Positions 8,248 to 17,495 of a DNA stretch of 64,000 nt are shown piece after piece. The stretch is taken from contig NZ_KB900388.1 of NCBI RefSeq assembly GCF_000378825.1, forward strand, positions 805,947-869,946, in the 5' to 3' direction. The translations under genes were made by a program, and so were the position numbers. The stretch's first letter is position 1. Every line of letters begins with the position of its first letter. The notes under the pieces were generated by a model that was not told where the DNA came from, searched no databases, and saw only the letters and a program-made list of their open reading frames with translations. Source of the stretch: Salinispora vitiensis (lineage in GTDB: Bacteria; Actinomycetota; Actinomycetes; Mycobacteriales; Micromonosporaceae).

Positions 8248-9582
8248 GTGCCGTACCTCGACTCGCCGGGCGGCCCCGGTCGCCCGGCACTCCCGTTCGC
8301 CCCCGAGGAGCCCGAGCGAACCGTGGCGTCGGCGTTGACCCGGTGCGTCTCCGTCGAGCCGGCGAGGTTCGCCGCCGTGCACTGGGGACAGGCGCCGCTG
8401 CTGTCCCGCGCCGACGAGTTGCCCAACCAGAGCGGCTTCTGCGACCTACTCAGCCCGGCCGACGCGGACGAGTTGCTCAGCCGGCGGGGCTTGCGCACCC
8501 CGTTCCTGCGGGTGGCGCAGGACGGCGTGTTGGTGCCGGCGGCGCGGTACACCGGCGGCGGGGGCGCGGGCGCCGAGATCGCCGACCAGGTTCTCGACGA
8601 GAAGATCCTCGACCTGTACGTCGGCGGCGCCACCCTGGTGTTGCAGGGCCTGCACCGCACCTGGCCGCCACTCATCGACTTCACCCGGGAGCTCGGCTGG
8701 GCGCTCGGGCAGCCGTTGCAGGTCAACGCCTACCTGACTCCTGCCGGCAGCCAGGGATTTGCCACCCATTACGACACGCACGACGTCTTCGTCCTCCAGG
8801 TCGACGGTGTGAAGCACTGGCGAATCCACCCGCCGGTGCTTGCCGATCCGCTGGAGCGGCAGCCGTGGGGCGGCCGAGCCGATGAGGTCTCGGCGACCGC
8901 GACGGGGGCCCCCAGCCTCGACGTGCTGCTCGCCCCCGGCGACGCGCTGTACCTGCCCCGTGGCTGGTTGCACAGTGCCAAGGCCCAGGAGCGCAGCTCA
9001 CTTCACCTGACCGTCGGCGTACGGGCGCTGACCAGGTACACGCTGGTCGAGGAGTTGCTCGCGCTCGCCACCGAGGAGCCGCGGCTGCGGGCCACCCTGC
9101 CCTTCGGGATTGACATCTCCGACCCGGAGGCGGTGGAGCCCGAGTTGACGAAAACGGTGGAGGTGCTGCAGGACTGGCTGCGCTGCGTCGAACCGGCAGC
9201 GCTCGCCGCCCGGCTGCGGCAGCGCGCATGGCCGGCCGCCCGGCCGGCTCCGCTGTCTCCCCTTGCCCAGGCGGCCGCGTTGGACGCGCTCGGCCCTGAC
9301 AGCCGGGTCACTCCCCGTCCGGGCCTGCGGTGGCAGCTCACCACGGCGGGAGAGCGGGTGACGCTGCGGGTCTTCGACCGTACGATCACCCTGCCGCAGG
9401 CGTGTGCCCCGGCCCTGCGCGCGTTGCTCTCCGGGGAGGTCAGCCGGGTCGGGGACCTGCCCGGCCTGACCGACGACCCCGATCGGGTCACCCTCGTGCG
9501 TCGCCTGCTCCGGGAGGCGGTCGCCGTACCTGCCCAGGGCGGCTGTCCGAACCGGCCCGATGAGGGCGCGACGGGTGGCTGA
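8248..9582 (+). CDS. JmjC/cupin-4 family Fe(II)/2-oxoglutarate-type oxygenase
   Basis: 444 residues, resembling ribosomal-oxygenase-like JmjC proteins (YcfD/RoxA, NO66 and MINA53 class), which hydroxylate Arg or His side chains of proteins. The metal triad is visible: His174-Tyr-Asp176 in FATHYDTHDVFVLQVDG and His242 in LPRGWLHSAK. Before it lie a cupin strand region (VNAYLTPAGSQG) and after it a C-terminal part (about 260-444) with winged-helix-like character, as in that family. The GTG at 8248 begins 8 bp after the stop of the repeat peptide and lacks its own clear ribosome-binding site, which fits translational coupling. The substrate is unknown; the neighbouring histidine-containing repeats are the obvious candidate (inference). 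Confidence 0.85.
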   Translation: MPYLDSPGGPGRPALPFAPEEPERTVASALTRCVSVEPARFAAVHWGQAPLLSRADELPNQSGFCDLLSPADADELLSRRGLRTPFLRVAQDGVLVPAARYTGGGGAGAEIADQVLDEKILDLYVGGATLVLQGLHRTWPPLIDFTRELGWALGQPLQVNAYLTPAGSQGFATHYDTHDVFVLQVDGVKHWRIHPPVLADPLERQPWGGRADEVSATATGAPSLDVLLAPGDALYLPRGWLHSAKAQERSSLHLTVGVRALTRYTLVEELLALATEEPRLRATLPFGIDISDPEAVEPELTKTVEVLQDWLRCVEPAALAARLRQRAWPAARPAPLSPLAQAAALDALGPDSRVTPRPGLRWQLTTAGERVTLRVFDRTITLPQACAPALRALLSGEVSRVGDLPGLTDDPDRVTLVRRLLREAVAVPAQGGCPNRPDEGATGG

Positions 9583-9602
9583 CGCCGCCACGACTGACCG
9601 GC

Positions 9603-10268
9603 TCAGCGGGCAACGGCCAGGAGGAGCCCCGTCGTCAGCAGTCCGGCGACCACCACCACGGCCACCGGGCGCGGGCCGAGCACCGCGTGTTGCCGGTCAG
9701 CGAGAATCTTCGCCGGGATCAGGCCGGCCAGCGGGCCGAGCAAGGTTACGACCAGCGCCAGCACCGGCAGCCCGACCGCGAGGTCGCCGCCGTACCGGTC
9801 GCCGGCGGTCCGGGCGACGGTGCCCAGGGCGTACGTGACCAGCGCACCACCGAATCCGCAGCCGACCAGCAGCGGATTGACGGATCCGGGCAGCTCACCG
9901 GGTTGACCGGTACGGGCCAGGAGGTCCCGCACCGCGGCCAGCATCGGCAGGGGGTTCCCGGCGACGCCGGTGACCGGGCCGGGGGGCCCGTCCAGCTGGC
10001 GGCCCGTCGACCGAAACCGCCCGCGTAGCTCTTGCCACAACAGCCGGACCTCCGCCTCGACCCGCTCCTGCAGCCGGCGAGCTGCCGTCACTTCCCGTTC
10101 CGCGTGCCGGACCTGGTCCTCGGCGTTCGCCACGGCACGCCGCGCGGCCGCACATTGCTGCTCGTACCAGGCGTGTGCCTCGGCCCGCTGCGCCGACACC
10201 TGCTCGGTCAGGTCGGCCAGTCGTCGCACCTGCGCCGGATACGACTCGCTCGGCACCGGCTGCCTCAC
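9603..10268 (-). CDS. Membrane protein with N-terminal coiled coil, last gene of the FtsK-like operon
   Basis: About 221 residues. Residues of about 10-90 form a long helix likely to be a coiled coil (VRRLADLTEQVSAQRAEAHA, VRHAEREVTAARRLQERVEA). The C-terminal half has three hydrophobic segments: PLLVGCGFGGALVTYALGTV, VGLPVLALVVTLLGPLAGLI and VAVVVVAGLLTTGLLLAVA, the last at the very end. The GTG start at 10268 overlaps the stop of the upstream ATPase gene (GTGA), indicating translational coupling. No family recognised. It is a candidate membrane anchor for the ATPase encoded just before it. It converges with the JmjC gene, 20 bp apart. Confidence 0.75.
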   Translation of the reverse strand: MRQPVPSESYPAQVRRLADLTEQVSAQRAEAHAWYEQQCAAARRAVANAEDQVRHAEREVTAARRLQERVEAEVRLLWQELRGRFRSTGRQLDGPPGPVTGVAGNPLPMLAAVRDLLARTGQPGELPGSVNPLLVGCGFGGALVTYALGTVARTAGDRYGGDLAVGLPVLALVVTLLGPLAGLIPAKILADRQHAVLGPRPVAVVVVAGLLTTGLLLAVAR

Positions 10269-12937
10269 CGCTGGTGCCCGTACGGGATGATGGTTTGCCC
10301 GGTGCGGTGCACCGCCCGGTCGAAAAAGAGGCCCCGCCATGGGCGGGGGTACCAGTCCGGCCCGCCGGTGCCGGGATAGAGCGAGGCGCCCAGTTCCCCG
10401 CCGTGCGTGTCGAGCGCCACCCAGGCACCGATCTGGTCCGTGCGGGCGGCCGGTCCGCCGAGGTCGGCCCGCATCCGCGCGACTCCCCGCCACCAGGCCA
10501 GCACATGCGTCCGCCGCTCCGGCCCGTCATGCAGGACGCGGCGTAGCTGCTCCAGCCCGGTCTGGCCGCCAACCCGGGCGGAGAGCGCGCCGGCCGCCGC
10601 GTCAACGGCGAACAGCAGTAGGTAGTGGGGAGCACCGACGCCGGGGGCGCCCAGCCCGGCGGTGGTCTCGGCCATCAGCTCGGTGACGGTCTCCTCGTCG
10701 TACCAGGCGGCATCGTCGGCGAGGTCGGTGTAGAGGCAACGGGCGGCGGCGTCGGCGTCCGGGTCCAGACAGGCGATGGAGAACCGTGCCGTTCCGGGAC
10801 TGTGCTGTCGGGCGAGCGACCGCCCAGCCGCGGCGAGTACGGCGCACGCCTCGTCAACGCGGGTGCCCAGCACGGCGAGGTTACGCCCGGGCGCGCGCGG
10901 CAGCCGAAGCCCTGCCGAGCGGGCCTGTACGTCGATGATCTCGCCGAGTAGCGCCGTCGGGGCTCGTGGCGTCCCGGCCTCCGGTGCGCAGAGCGCCTGG
11001 TAGTCCGGGGCGTCGGTCAACCGGGGGATCGCGTCACCATCGAAGAGCCGCGCCGGGGCGGCGTCCGGCCGGCGCATCCGCCAGAGTCGGTGCTGCAGCT
11101 CGCTCCACGTCTCCCAGTCGCTCGCCGACGGTATCCGGGCGACCGCGTTCCCCTCGGCCAATCCCGACTCGGCGTTGATCACGGCGTGGTGGCGGGGTAG
11201 TGACTGCGCGGCGTCGTTGCGCTCGGCGAGGATCCGGAGCGCCTTGGGTAGGGCGATGCGGAGGGTGAACTGGGAGACCAGGGCTGGCCGCCCCCACAGC
11301 GCCTCGATTCCCCGGACGTCCTGCGAGGCGAGGACCAGGTGGATGCCCTGCGAGCGGCCGCGCCGGGCCAGGTCCTCCAGGAGATCGGCGGCCTCCCGGG
11401 CGACCGCATCGCGGCCGGCGAGCAGCATTTGGAATTCGTCGACCACGGCGACGATCCGCGGCCAGCGCCCGGCCGGGTCCACCGCGCGCAGTTCGGCGAG
11501 CTTCGTGACCTCGTACTCTTTGGCCGCGTCGGCGCGCCGGCGCAGCTCTTCGGCGAGGAAGCGGAGCAGGGCCAGACCGAACTCCCGGTCCGTGTTGACG
11601 TTGATGCCGACCAGCCGAACGTGCGGCAGCCAGCTCGGGTCGCGGCGACCCTGCGCAAACCGGGCGAAAGAGACGCCCTCCTTGAAATCGAGCAGGTAGA
11701 GCTCCAACTCGGCCGGGGAGTAGCGGGCGGCGAGCGCACCGATCCAGGCGAAGATCAGGTTTGTCTTGCCGGTGCCCGATGGGCCACCGATCAGCGCGTG
11801 CGGCGGATAGTCACCGATAGTGACCAGCACCGGTTGGCCGTCCGTTCCCTCGCCGATCGGCGCGATCAGGCCGGACGCTGAGTCCTCCCGCCACATCTGC
11901 TCCAGCGGTGGGAGCAGGTCGCTGAAGGGCGTCGGCTCCGGGCCGGCGTTGACCCGGGCGGCGATGCCCCGGCAGGTCTCGGTAACCAGGGTCGCCGGGG
12001 GCGCCGGGTCGAGCGTGACCGGCGGTGCGCCGGCAAGCTCGACCCGGCCCGGTTCGACGCGGATCCGGGCCACGGGGGCGTCCTCCGGCAGGGTCAGGCC
12101 GCGTACCACCAGGTGCACGCCGCAGGCCGCGCCGGTGCGGACCACCCGGTCGAGTTGGCCGCGTACGTGCCGGGACGGCTCCTCCCCGCCGAGTAACACC
12201 GCCACCCGCCACGGCTCTGGCCGTCGACCGGTGGCAGTGGCCAGCTCACGCAGGGAGCGGTGCTCGCCCGCCAGCACAGTGGAATTGATCCGGTGGATCT
12301 CCTCGACGAGGTCGTCCAGGAGCCGGCCCAGCCCGCCCGGTCCGACGAAGGTGAGCAGCCCGGCGGTACCCAGCGGCGCGAAACCCGCCAAGCCGCCCCC
12401 GAGATGCTCCGGGTCGTATCCGGTCAACCGGACCGCGCCCGGGTCGGCCCGGCCTACCGCCCGCAGCAGTAGCGCGGCCACCACCGCCTCGCCCGCCACC
12501 CGGTCGCTGCCGGTCAGCTCGACGTGCCCGGCGTCGAGTAGCGGCACCAACGCGGGCACCGACTCCCCGCCCGGAACGGCGAGCGTGCCGACCCGTAGTG
12601 GGCCGGGCAGGTCCGTCCGGCGGGCGGGGGTTGGGTGCCACTGTGGCCAGTCGGTGGTGGCCGCGCCCGGGGCCTCCCGGTGGGCCGCGTCCGCCGCCCG
12701 CCGGGACAGCTCGGCGATCCGGGCCGAGTGTTGGGAGTCGATCTCGGCGAGGCGCCGGTCTCGCTCCGCGCCGACCCGTGCGGGCACTGCGGCGGCGGCC
12801 TGGCGGACCCGGTCGAGTCGGCCTTGTTCGGCGGCCAGTTCGGTCTGCGCCGCGGCCAGCCGGGTCCGGGTCGCGCCGAGGGCCTCGCCGAGGGTTTGTC
12901 GGACCCGGGCCGCGAGCTGCGCCCGTCGGTCAGCCAT
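10265..12937 (-). CDS. FtsK/SpoIIIE-type ATPase with N-terminal coiled coil
   Basis: 890 residues. Residues 1-90 are a coiled coil (LAAAQTELAAEQGRLDRVRQ). A central FtsK/SpoIIIE P-loop domain carries Walker A GGPSGTGKT (384-392), LELYLLDFKEGVSF, and Walker B RIVAVVDEFQMLL (Asp500, Glu501), followed by GRSQGIHLVLASQ. Further, more divergent ATPase-like or structural domains follow (about 640-890). No transmembrane helix is present, so it differs from cell-division FtsK. Related modular ATPases include EccC of type VII secretion and other soluble HerA/FtsK pumps. It starts at an ATG that overlaps the end of the upstream gene by 8 bp and its stop overlaps the next start. Whether it moves DNA or protein is not decided by sequence. 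Confidence 0.85.
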   Translation of the reverse strand: MADRRAQLAARVRQTLGEALGATRTRLAAAQTELAAEQGRLDRVRQAAAAVPARVGAERDRRLAEIDSQHSARIAELSRRAADAAHREAPGAATTDWPQWHPTPARRTDLPGPLRVGTLAVPGGESVPALVPLLDAGHVELTGSDRVAGEAVVAALLLRAVGRADPGAVRLTGYDPEHLGGGLAGFAPLGTAGLLTFVGPGGLGRLLDDLVEEIHRINSTVLAGEHRSLRELATATGRRPEPWRVAVLLGGEEPSRHVRGQLDRVVRTGAACGVHLVVRGLTLPEDAPVARIRVEPGRVELAGAPPVTLDPAPPATLVTETCRGIAARVNAGPEPTPFSDLLPPLEQMWREDSASGLIAPIGEGTDGQPVLVTIGDYPPHALIGGPSGTGKTNLIFAWIGALAARYSPAELELYLLDFKEGVSFARFAQGRRDPSWLPHVRLVGINVNTDREFGLALLRFLAEELRRRADAAKEYEVTKLAELRAVDPAGRWPRIVAVVDEFQMLLAGRDAVAREAADLLEDLARRGRSQGIHLVLASQDVRGIEALWGRPALVSQFTLRIALPKALRILAERNDAAQSLPRHHAVINAESGLAEGNAVARIPSASDWETWSELQHRLWRMRRPDAAPARLFDGDAIPRLTDAPDYQALCAPEAGTPRAPTALLGEIIDVQARSAGLRLPRAPGRNLAVLGTRVDEACAVLAAAGRSLARQHSPGTARFSIACLDPDADAAARCLYTDLADDAAWYDEETVTELMAETTAGLGAPGVGAPHYLLLFAVDAAAGALSARVGGQTGLEQLRRVLHDGPERRTHVLAWWRGVARMRADLGGPAARTDQIGAWVALDTHGGELGASLYPGTGGPDWYPRPWRGLFFDRAVHRTGQTIIPYGHQR

Positions 12938-13844
12938 CGGCGCCTCGTCGAGACGCGGGCTGTCCCGGGGTGATCGCCCCGCTCCGGCTCTCGGCGGGAA
13001 GCCGGTCCCTGGGTAGCTCGCGGCCGAGCCGGGCGAGCAGGACGCCGGTCAGCACCCCGGCGGTGACCGCCGGGTCGGCAGCATGTGGCTGTTCGGCGTC
13101 CTCCCGGCGGGGCGGCGGCATCCGGCAGACCCGGGCCAGCAGTGTCTCCACCACCGGCGCGGGCAGGCCCGGCAGTAGGTCGCGGGTCCGGCTGGCCAGG
13201 ACTTGGCGGAGCCGCGGCAGGTCCTCGGCCCGGGGCGGGTGCCCAAGGAACTCCCCGGCCAGTTCCCGCAGCAGGGGAGGGGCCAGCGCGGCCAACCCCA
13301 ACCCCACGTCGGCGTGGGCGCGGCCCAGCTCGGCGCGGAGTCGTTCCCGGTCGCCGGCGCGGACCTCGTGGACGACTCGGCGCAGCAGTTCGCCGGAGTC
13401 GGCGATCGCCTCATCCGGTGGCTCCGACCCGCTCCTGCCACCGGTCAGCTCGGCGACCCGGACTGCCCACCAGCGCGGTGCGGCGGTCGGGCTCGGCGGG
13501 ACAGTGGCCGTGGTCGGTGGCGTGGCACCACGGGGAGCATCGTGTGCCGGTTGCCGGTCGGGGGCGGTACGTGTGGCGGGTGAGTCGTCGGCCGCCAGCC
13601 CGATCATGGCCAGGTACGCAGTCAGCTGCTCCTGGGCGACGCGCAGCGCGTAGCCGGCGGACTCGGCGTATTCGACGGCGCTGGACAGCTCCGGCACCCC
13701 CATCGGGTTGGCGGACTCCTGACGCACCCAGCGCAGCCGCTCGGCGGCCAGCCCGAACCGGTCGAGCGCCTCGGCGAGTTGGCCGAGCGGCAGGTCATCG
13801 CTGGCGGCGCGCACCTGCGCGCCGATATCTTCGACGATGGACAC
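12930..13844 (-). CDS. Uncharacterised protein of the FtsK-like operon
   Basis: About 304 residues and unrecognised. It has a helical N-terminus (VSIVEDIGAQVRAASDDLPL ...), a Pro/Thr/Ala-rich linker around 90-130, and an alpha-helical C-terminal half (PALVRELAGEFLG-like helices; RQVLASRTRDLLPGLPAPVV) ending in a charged tail. No signal or membrane segment. The GTG at 13844 is nine bases after the stop of the upstream small gene; the end overlaps the ATPase start. The first 80 residues, with paired helices, could be a partner for the small helical protein upstream (inference). Confidence 0.7.
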   Translation of the reverse strand: MSIVEDIGAQVRAASDDLPLGQLAEALDRFGLAAERLRWVRQESANPMGVPELSSAVEYAESAGYALRVAQEQLTAYLAMIGLAADDSPATRTAPDRQPAHDAPRGATPPTTATVPPSPTAAPRWWAVRVAELTGGRSGSEPPDEAIADSGELLRRVVHEVRAGDRERLRAELGRAHADVGLGLAALAPPLLRELAGEFLGHPPRAEDLPRLRQVLASRTRDLLPGLPAPVVETLLARVCRMPPPRREDAEQPHAADPAVTAGVLTGVLLARLGRELPRDRLPAESRSGAITPGQPASRRGADG

Positions 13845-13852
13845 GGCGGCGC

Positions 13853-14113
13853 TCAGAGGGTCGCGACGTACAGCTGGGCCTGCTCGACCGCGACGAGCGT
13901 GGCCGCCAGGCACTCCTCCAACTCCTGCCCGGCCTGGGTCAGCGAGGCCTGGGCCGCATCCACCGTCTCGTGTCCGCTGCCCTCCAACGCGCCGGCCAGC
14001 GTCTGTTGCGCCTCGGCCAGCTGCTCACCGGCAGCGTGCACAGCCTTCTGACCGTCACCGATCTGTTGGAGCGCGACATCGATGGCTGCCTTGAGCTCGG
14101 CGACGCTCGCCAC
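13853..14113 (-). CDS. WXG100-sized helical protein, first gene of the FtsK-like operon
   Basis: 86 residues, predicted as two long amphipathic helices (VAELKAAIDVALQQIGDGQK to LAGALEG, and ETVDAAQASLTQAGQELEEC to the end) separated by a short Gly/Ser/His turn (EGSGHE). This is the size and shape of WXG100/ESAT-6-like proteins, but the Trp-x-Gly motif is absent and there is no C-terminal YxxxD/E secretion signal. The GTG at 14113 has AGGAGG seven bases upstream, which decides the start over the more distal in-frame ATG. It heads a leftward operon with a FtsK/SpoIIIE ATPase, which strengthens a type-VII-like reading without proving it. Confidence 0.7.
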   Translation of the reverse strand: MASVAELKAAIDVALQQIGDGQKAVHAAGEQLAEAQQTLAGALEGSGHETVDAAQASLTQAGQELEECLAATLVAVEQAQLYVATL

Positions 14114-14259
14114 GACGGAACCTCCTGGGGCAAGGGGTGCCTCCATTAGAGCCTATCGGCACCAGGAGAGAACATCCTCCCTGCCAGTATTCAGCCCTCC
14201 TGAGTGGTTGTCACCCAGAAGCGCGGGGAGGTCGACCACCCCGGGATGCGTGGCTGGGC

Positions 14260-14640
14260 TCAGCGGCCGGTCAACCAGCGCGGTCCACGTACCTCGGCGC
14301 CCCGCCGGAGCACGCGTTCTCGCAGCTCCCGGTCGGCGGTGATGACGACCCGGCGGCGCTGCGGGTCCGCGGTGACTAGGTCCACCACCGCGTCGTCGCC
14401 GGACTGCTGGGCTACCACCACCCGTACCCCCGGCACCGGCGGCACCCCGCGCGCCGCACCCTCAACCACCAGCACCACCTCGACCGGCGGCGGCAGCTCC
14501 GGTGGCACCCCGGAATCGGGCAGGCCGGTGAGGCTGTCCCGCAGTCGGGTGGTCGCCCCGACCCGGTCCCGCCACCAGCCGTCCGGCCGGGATCCCACCA
14601 CATTGGCGGCGTCCACGATCAGCAGCGGTGTCCCGTTCAT
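14260..14640 (-). CDS. Small NYN/PIN-like (YacP-type) putative nuclease
   Basis: 126 residues. The N-terminus MNGTPLLIVDAANVVGSRPD, then VEVVLVVEGAARGV, AQQSGDDAVVDLV and VVITADRELRERV, match the NYN/PIN-like nuclease pattern with conserved acidic residues that bind metal. It ends in GAEVRGPRWL, similar to YacP-type proteins. The gene diverges from the clp gene over 127 bp. In related genomes such proteins are thought to act on RNA; the substrate is unknown here. Confidence 0.72.
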   Translation of the reverse strand: MNGTPLLIVDAANVVGSRPDGWWRDRVGATTRLRDSLTGLPDSGVPPELPPPVEVVLVVEGAARGVPPVPGVRVVVAQQSGDDAVVDLVTADPQRRRVVITADRELRERVLRRGAEVRGPRWLTGR

Positions 14641-14767
14641 GCCGCCAGCCTGCCACCCGATCCGCCCGCGCCCGGGCAACCCTGTTGGCCAGCCGGCGGA
14701 GTTTGTCCAGACGACGGCCGGGTAGCCCCTGGCGACCGTGCCGCGCCGAGCAGCGGAGGAGACAGAT

Positions 14768-17311
14768 ATGGGACCCGGCGACTTCGGCTCCGACCCATGG
14801 GACGAGTTCCTGGCCCGGTACTTCGGCCGGAGCGAGGGTGGGCGCCGGCCCGCACACCGGGTCGACATCACCCGGCTGATGACCGCCGACGCCCGGGAGA
14901 TGCTCGCCGACGCCGCACGTCGGGCGGCTGAGCGGCACAGCACCGACCTGGACACCGACCACCTGCTCTGGGCCGCGCTGCAACGGCAGTCCCTGCGGGA
15001 GCTGGTCAAACGAGCCGGCGCCGAACCCGACACCCTGCTCAACGCGCTTGGCGGGCGGGGCGAGGGGGCGCCCGGGGGCGAGGTCCCGCCGAACTTGTCC
15101 CTCACCCCCGCCGCCAAGCGGGCGCTGCTCGATGCCCACCAGCTGTCCCGCGCCATGAGCGCCAACTACATCGGGCCGGAGCACATCCTGATGGCGTTGC
15201 CGCTGAACCCGGAGTCACCCGCCGGCCGGATGCTCGCCGCCGGCCGGATCCAGCCGGAGTCGTTGCAGGCGGCGAGTGCTGACCGGGGCCCGACCACTGG
15301 GCCGCGGCCGGATCGGGGCACCCCCACCCTCGACCAGTACGGGCAGGATCTCACCGAGCTCGCCCAGAACGATCAGATCGACCCGGTCATCGGCCGGGCC
15401 GACGAGATCGAGCAGGCAGTCGAGATCCTGTCCCGGCGAACCAAGAACAACCCGGTGCTGATCGGTGAGGCCGGTGTCGGCAAGACCGCCATCGTGGAGG
15501 GGCTCGCGGAGCGGATCTGCGACGGCGACGTGCCGCAGACCCTGCTCGGTAAGCGGGTCATCCAACTCGACCTGGCCGGCCTGGTCGCCGGTACCCGCTA
15601 CCGGGGTGACTTCGAGGAGCGGCTGAAGAAGGTCATTGACGAGATCCGGGCCCATCGCGAAAAGCTGATCGTCTTTCTCGACGAGATTCACACCCTGGTC
15701 GGGGCGGGTGGGGCCGGCAGCGAGGGCGGAATGGACGCGTCCAACATGCTCAAGCCGGCGCTGGCCCGCGGCGAGCTGCGGGTGATCGGCGCAACCACGC
15801 TGGACGAGTATCGCCGGACCATCGAGAAGGACGCCGCGCTGGCCCGCCGGTTCCAGCCGGTCTTCGTGCCCGAGCCGGGGGTCGACGACACGGTGGCCAT
15901 CCTGCGTGGCCTTCGCGACCGCTACGAGGCGCACCACCAGGTCCGCTTCACCGACGAGGCGCTGGTCGTCGCGGCGGAGCTCTCCGATCGCTACGTCACC
16001 GACCGCTACCTGCCGGACAAGGCGATCGACCTGATTGACCAGGCCGGCGCGCGGGTCCGGCTGCGCACCCGTACCCCGGACTCGGACGTACGCGAGTTGG
16101 AGACCCAGCTCGACGAGGTACGCCGCGACAAGGAGCAGGCCGTCGCCGACGAGCAGTACGAGAAGGCCTCCACGTTGCGTGACCAGATCGCCGACCTGGA
16201 GGCCCAGATCCGCCGGGTTCGCGGCGACGAGGGTAGCGCTAACCACGTGCCGCAGGTGGGGCCGCACGAGATCGCCGAGGTGGTCTCCCGGGCCACCGGC
16301 ATCCCCGTTGCGCAGCTCACCGAGGAGGAGCGGGATCGGCTACTGCGGCTGGAGGGGCACCTGCACGAGAAGGTCGTGGGTCAGGACGACGCGGTCAACG
16401 CGGTCTCCGAGGCGGTGCGCCGTTCGCGGACCGGGTTGGCGGACCCGGACCGGCCGATGGGTAGCTTCCTCTTCCTCGGCCCCACCGGCGTCGGCAAGAC
16501 CGAGTTGGCCCGGGCGCTTGCCGAGGCGCTGTTCGGCGAGGCCGACCGGATGGTACGGGTCGACATGAGCGAGTTCCAGGAGCGGCACACGGTCAGCCGG
16601 TTGGTCGGCGCGCCGCCCGGCTACGTCGGGTACGAGGAGGCCGGGCAGCTCACCGAGGCGGTGCGGCGCCGCCCGTACGCGGTGGTGCTGCTGGACGAGA
16701 TCGAGAAGGCGCACCCGGATGTGTTTAACATCCTGCTCCAGGTGCTCGACGACGGCCGGCTCACCGACAGCCAGGGCCGGACGGTGAATTTTAAGAACAC
16801 CGTTTTGATCATGACGAGTAACCTCGGCTCGGAGCTGATTACCGGCACCCAGCGGGCGGTCGGCTTTGGCACCGGGGCGGCCGGCGGGGAGAACGACGAG
16901 CTCCGCGACCGCTTGTTGCGCCGGCTCCAGGAGAACTTCCGTCCAGAGTTCCTGAACCGCATCGATGAGATCATCATCTTCCGCCGCCTGGAGGCGGAGC
17001 AACTGCGGCAGATCACCGAGCTGCTGTTGGCGGAGACCCGCCGTCGGTTGCACGCGCAGGATGTCGACGTCGAGATCACCACCGCCGGCATCGACTGGCT
17101 CGCCGAGCACGGCTACCAGCCCGAGTTCGGGGCCCGCCCGCTGCGGCGGGTCATTCAGCGCGAGTTGGACAACCAGTTGTCCCGGATGCTGCTGGAGTCC
17201 GCGGTGTCGCCGGGCCAACGGGTGGTTGTGGACGCCCGTGACGGCCAGCTCACCATCGATGTCGCCGAGGGCGACGGCTACACCGCGGCCACCACCACGC
17301 ATCCCCGTTGA
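14768..17311 (+). CDS. ATP-dependent Clp protease ATP-binding subunit (ClpC-like AAA+ unfoldase)
   Basis: 847 residues. It has an N-terminal double Clp-N domain (about 35-175), a first AAA+ module with Walker A GEAGVGKT (233-240) and [16 protein letters not shown], a short central UVR-like helical segment ([20 protein letters not shown], 462-481) rather than the long ClpB coiled-coil propeller, and a second AAA+ module with Walker A GPTGVGKT (571-578). It unfolds substrates for ClpP or acts as a disaggregase. This is probably a ClpC paralogue: the short middle region argues against ClpB, and the Asp/Gly-rich N-terminal extension ([20 protein letters not shown]) differs from canonical ClpC. 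The ATG at 14768 follows GGAGGAGACAG. Two small genes follow and are likely co-transcribed. Confidence 0.88.
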   Translation: MGPGDFGSDPWDEFLARYFGRSEGGRRPAHRVDITRLMTADAREMLADAARRAAERHSTDLDTDHLLWAALQRQSLRELVKRAGAEPDTLLNALGGRGEGAPGGEVPPNLSLTPAAKRALLDAHQLSRAMSANYIGPEHILMALPLNPESPAGRMLAAGRIQPESLQAASADRGPTTGPRPDRGTPTLDQYGQDLTELAQNDQIDPVIGRADEIEQAVEILSRRTKNNPVLIGEAGVGKTAIVEGLAERICDGDVPQTLLGKRVIQLDLAGLVAGTRYRGDFEERLKKVIDEIRAHREKLIVFLDEIHTLVGAGGAGSEGGMDASNMLKPALARGELRVIGATTLDEYRRTIEKDAALARRFQPVFVPEPGVDDTVAILRGLRDRYEAHHQVRFTDEALVVAAELSDRYVTDRYLPDKAIDLIDQAGARVRLRTRTPDSDVRELETQLDEVRRDKEQAVADEQYEKASTLRDQIADLEAQIRRVRGDEGSANHVPQVGPHEIAEVVSRATGIPVAQLTEEERDRLLRLEGHLHEKVVGQDDAVNAVSEAVRRSRTGLADPDRPMGSFLFLGPTGVGKTELARALAEALFGEADRMVRVDMSEFQERHTVSRLVGAPPGYVGYEEAGQLTEAVRRRPYAVVLLDEIEKAHPDVFNILLQVLDDGRLTDSQGRTVNFKNTVLIMTSNLGSELITGTQRAVGFGTGAAGGENDELRDRLLRRLQENFRPEFLNRIDEIIIFRRLEAEQLRQITELLLAETRRRLHAQDVDVEITTAGIDWLAEHGYQPEFGARPLRRVIQRELDNQLSRMLLESAVSPGQRVVVDARDGQLTIDVAEGDGYTAATTTHPR

Positions 17312-17327
17312 GCGCCGGGAGGCGGAG

Positions 17328-17495
17328 ATGACCGAACCCGAGGAGACCCAGGAGAACACCGAACGGACCGAGCCGATCGTCGCCGCACCGACCGCGAACC
17401 CCGCCCGGGTGCAGGTGCCACCAGAGGGCCCGGGGCAGGTCGGGACCGGCGAGCCGGACCCGGCGGCGACCGACGGCCGGCGAGAGGAGGGCTGA
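17328..17495 (+). CDS. Small acidic, disordered protein
   Basis: 55 residues rich in Glu, Pro, Thr and Ala (MTEPEETQENTERTEPIVAA at the start), with no hydrophobic core. The start has GGGAGGCGGAG just upstream. Its stop TGA overlaps the next ATG (TGATG), giving translational coupling to the DUF3140 gene. It lies 16 bp after the Clp gene. No family recognised; possibly an intrinsically disordered adaptor or simply a poorly conserved protein. Confidence 0.55.
   Translation: MTEPEETQENTERTEPIVAAPTANPARVQVPPEGPGQVGTGEPDPAATDGRREEG

Noticed and set aside
10265..12937. Reading the ATPase as the cell-division FtsK
   Set aside because: It lacks N-terminal transmembrane helices and the gamma domain, and is in an operon with unrelated genes.
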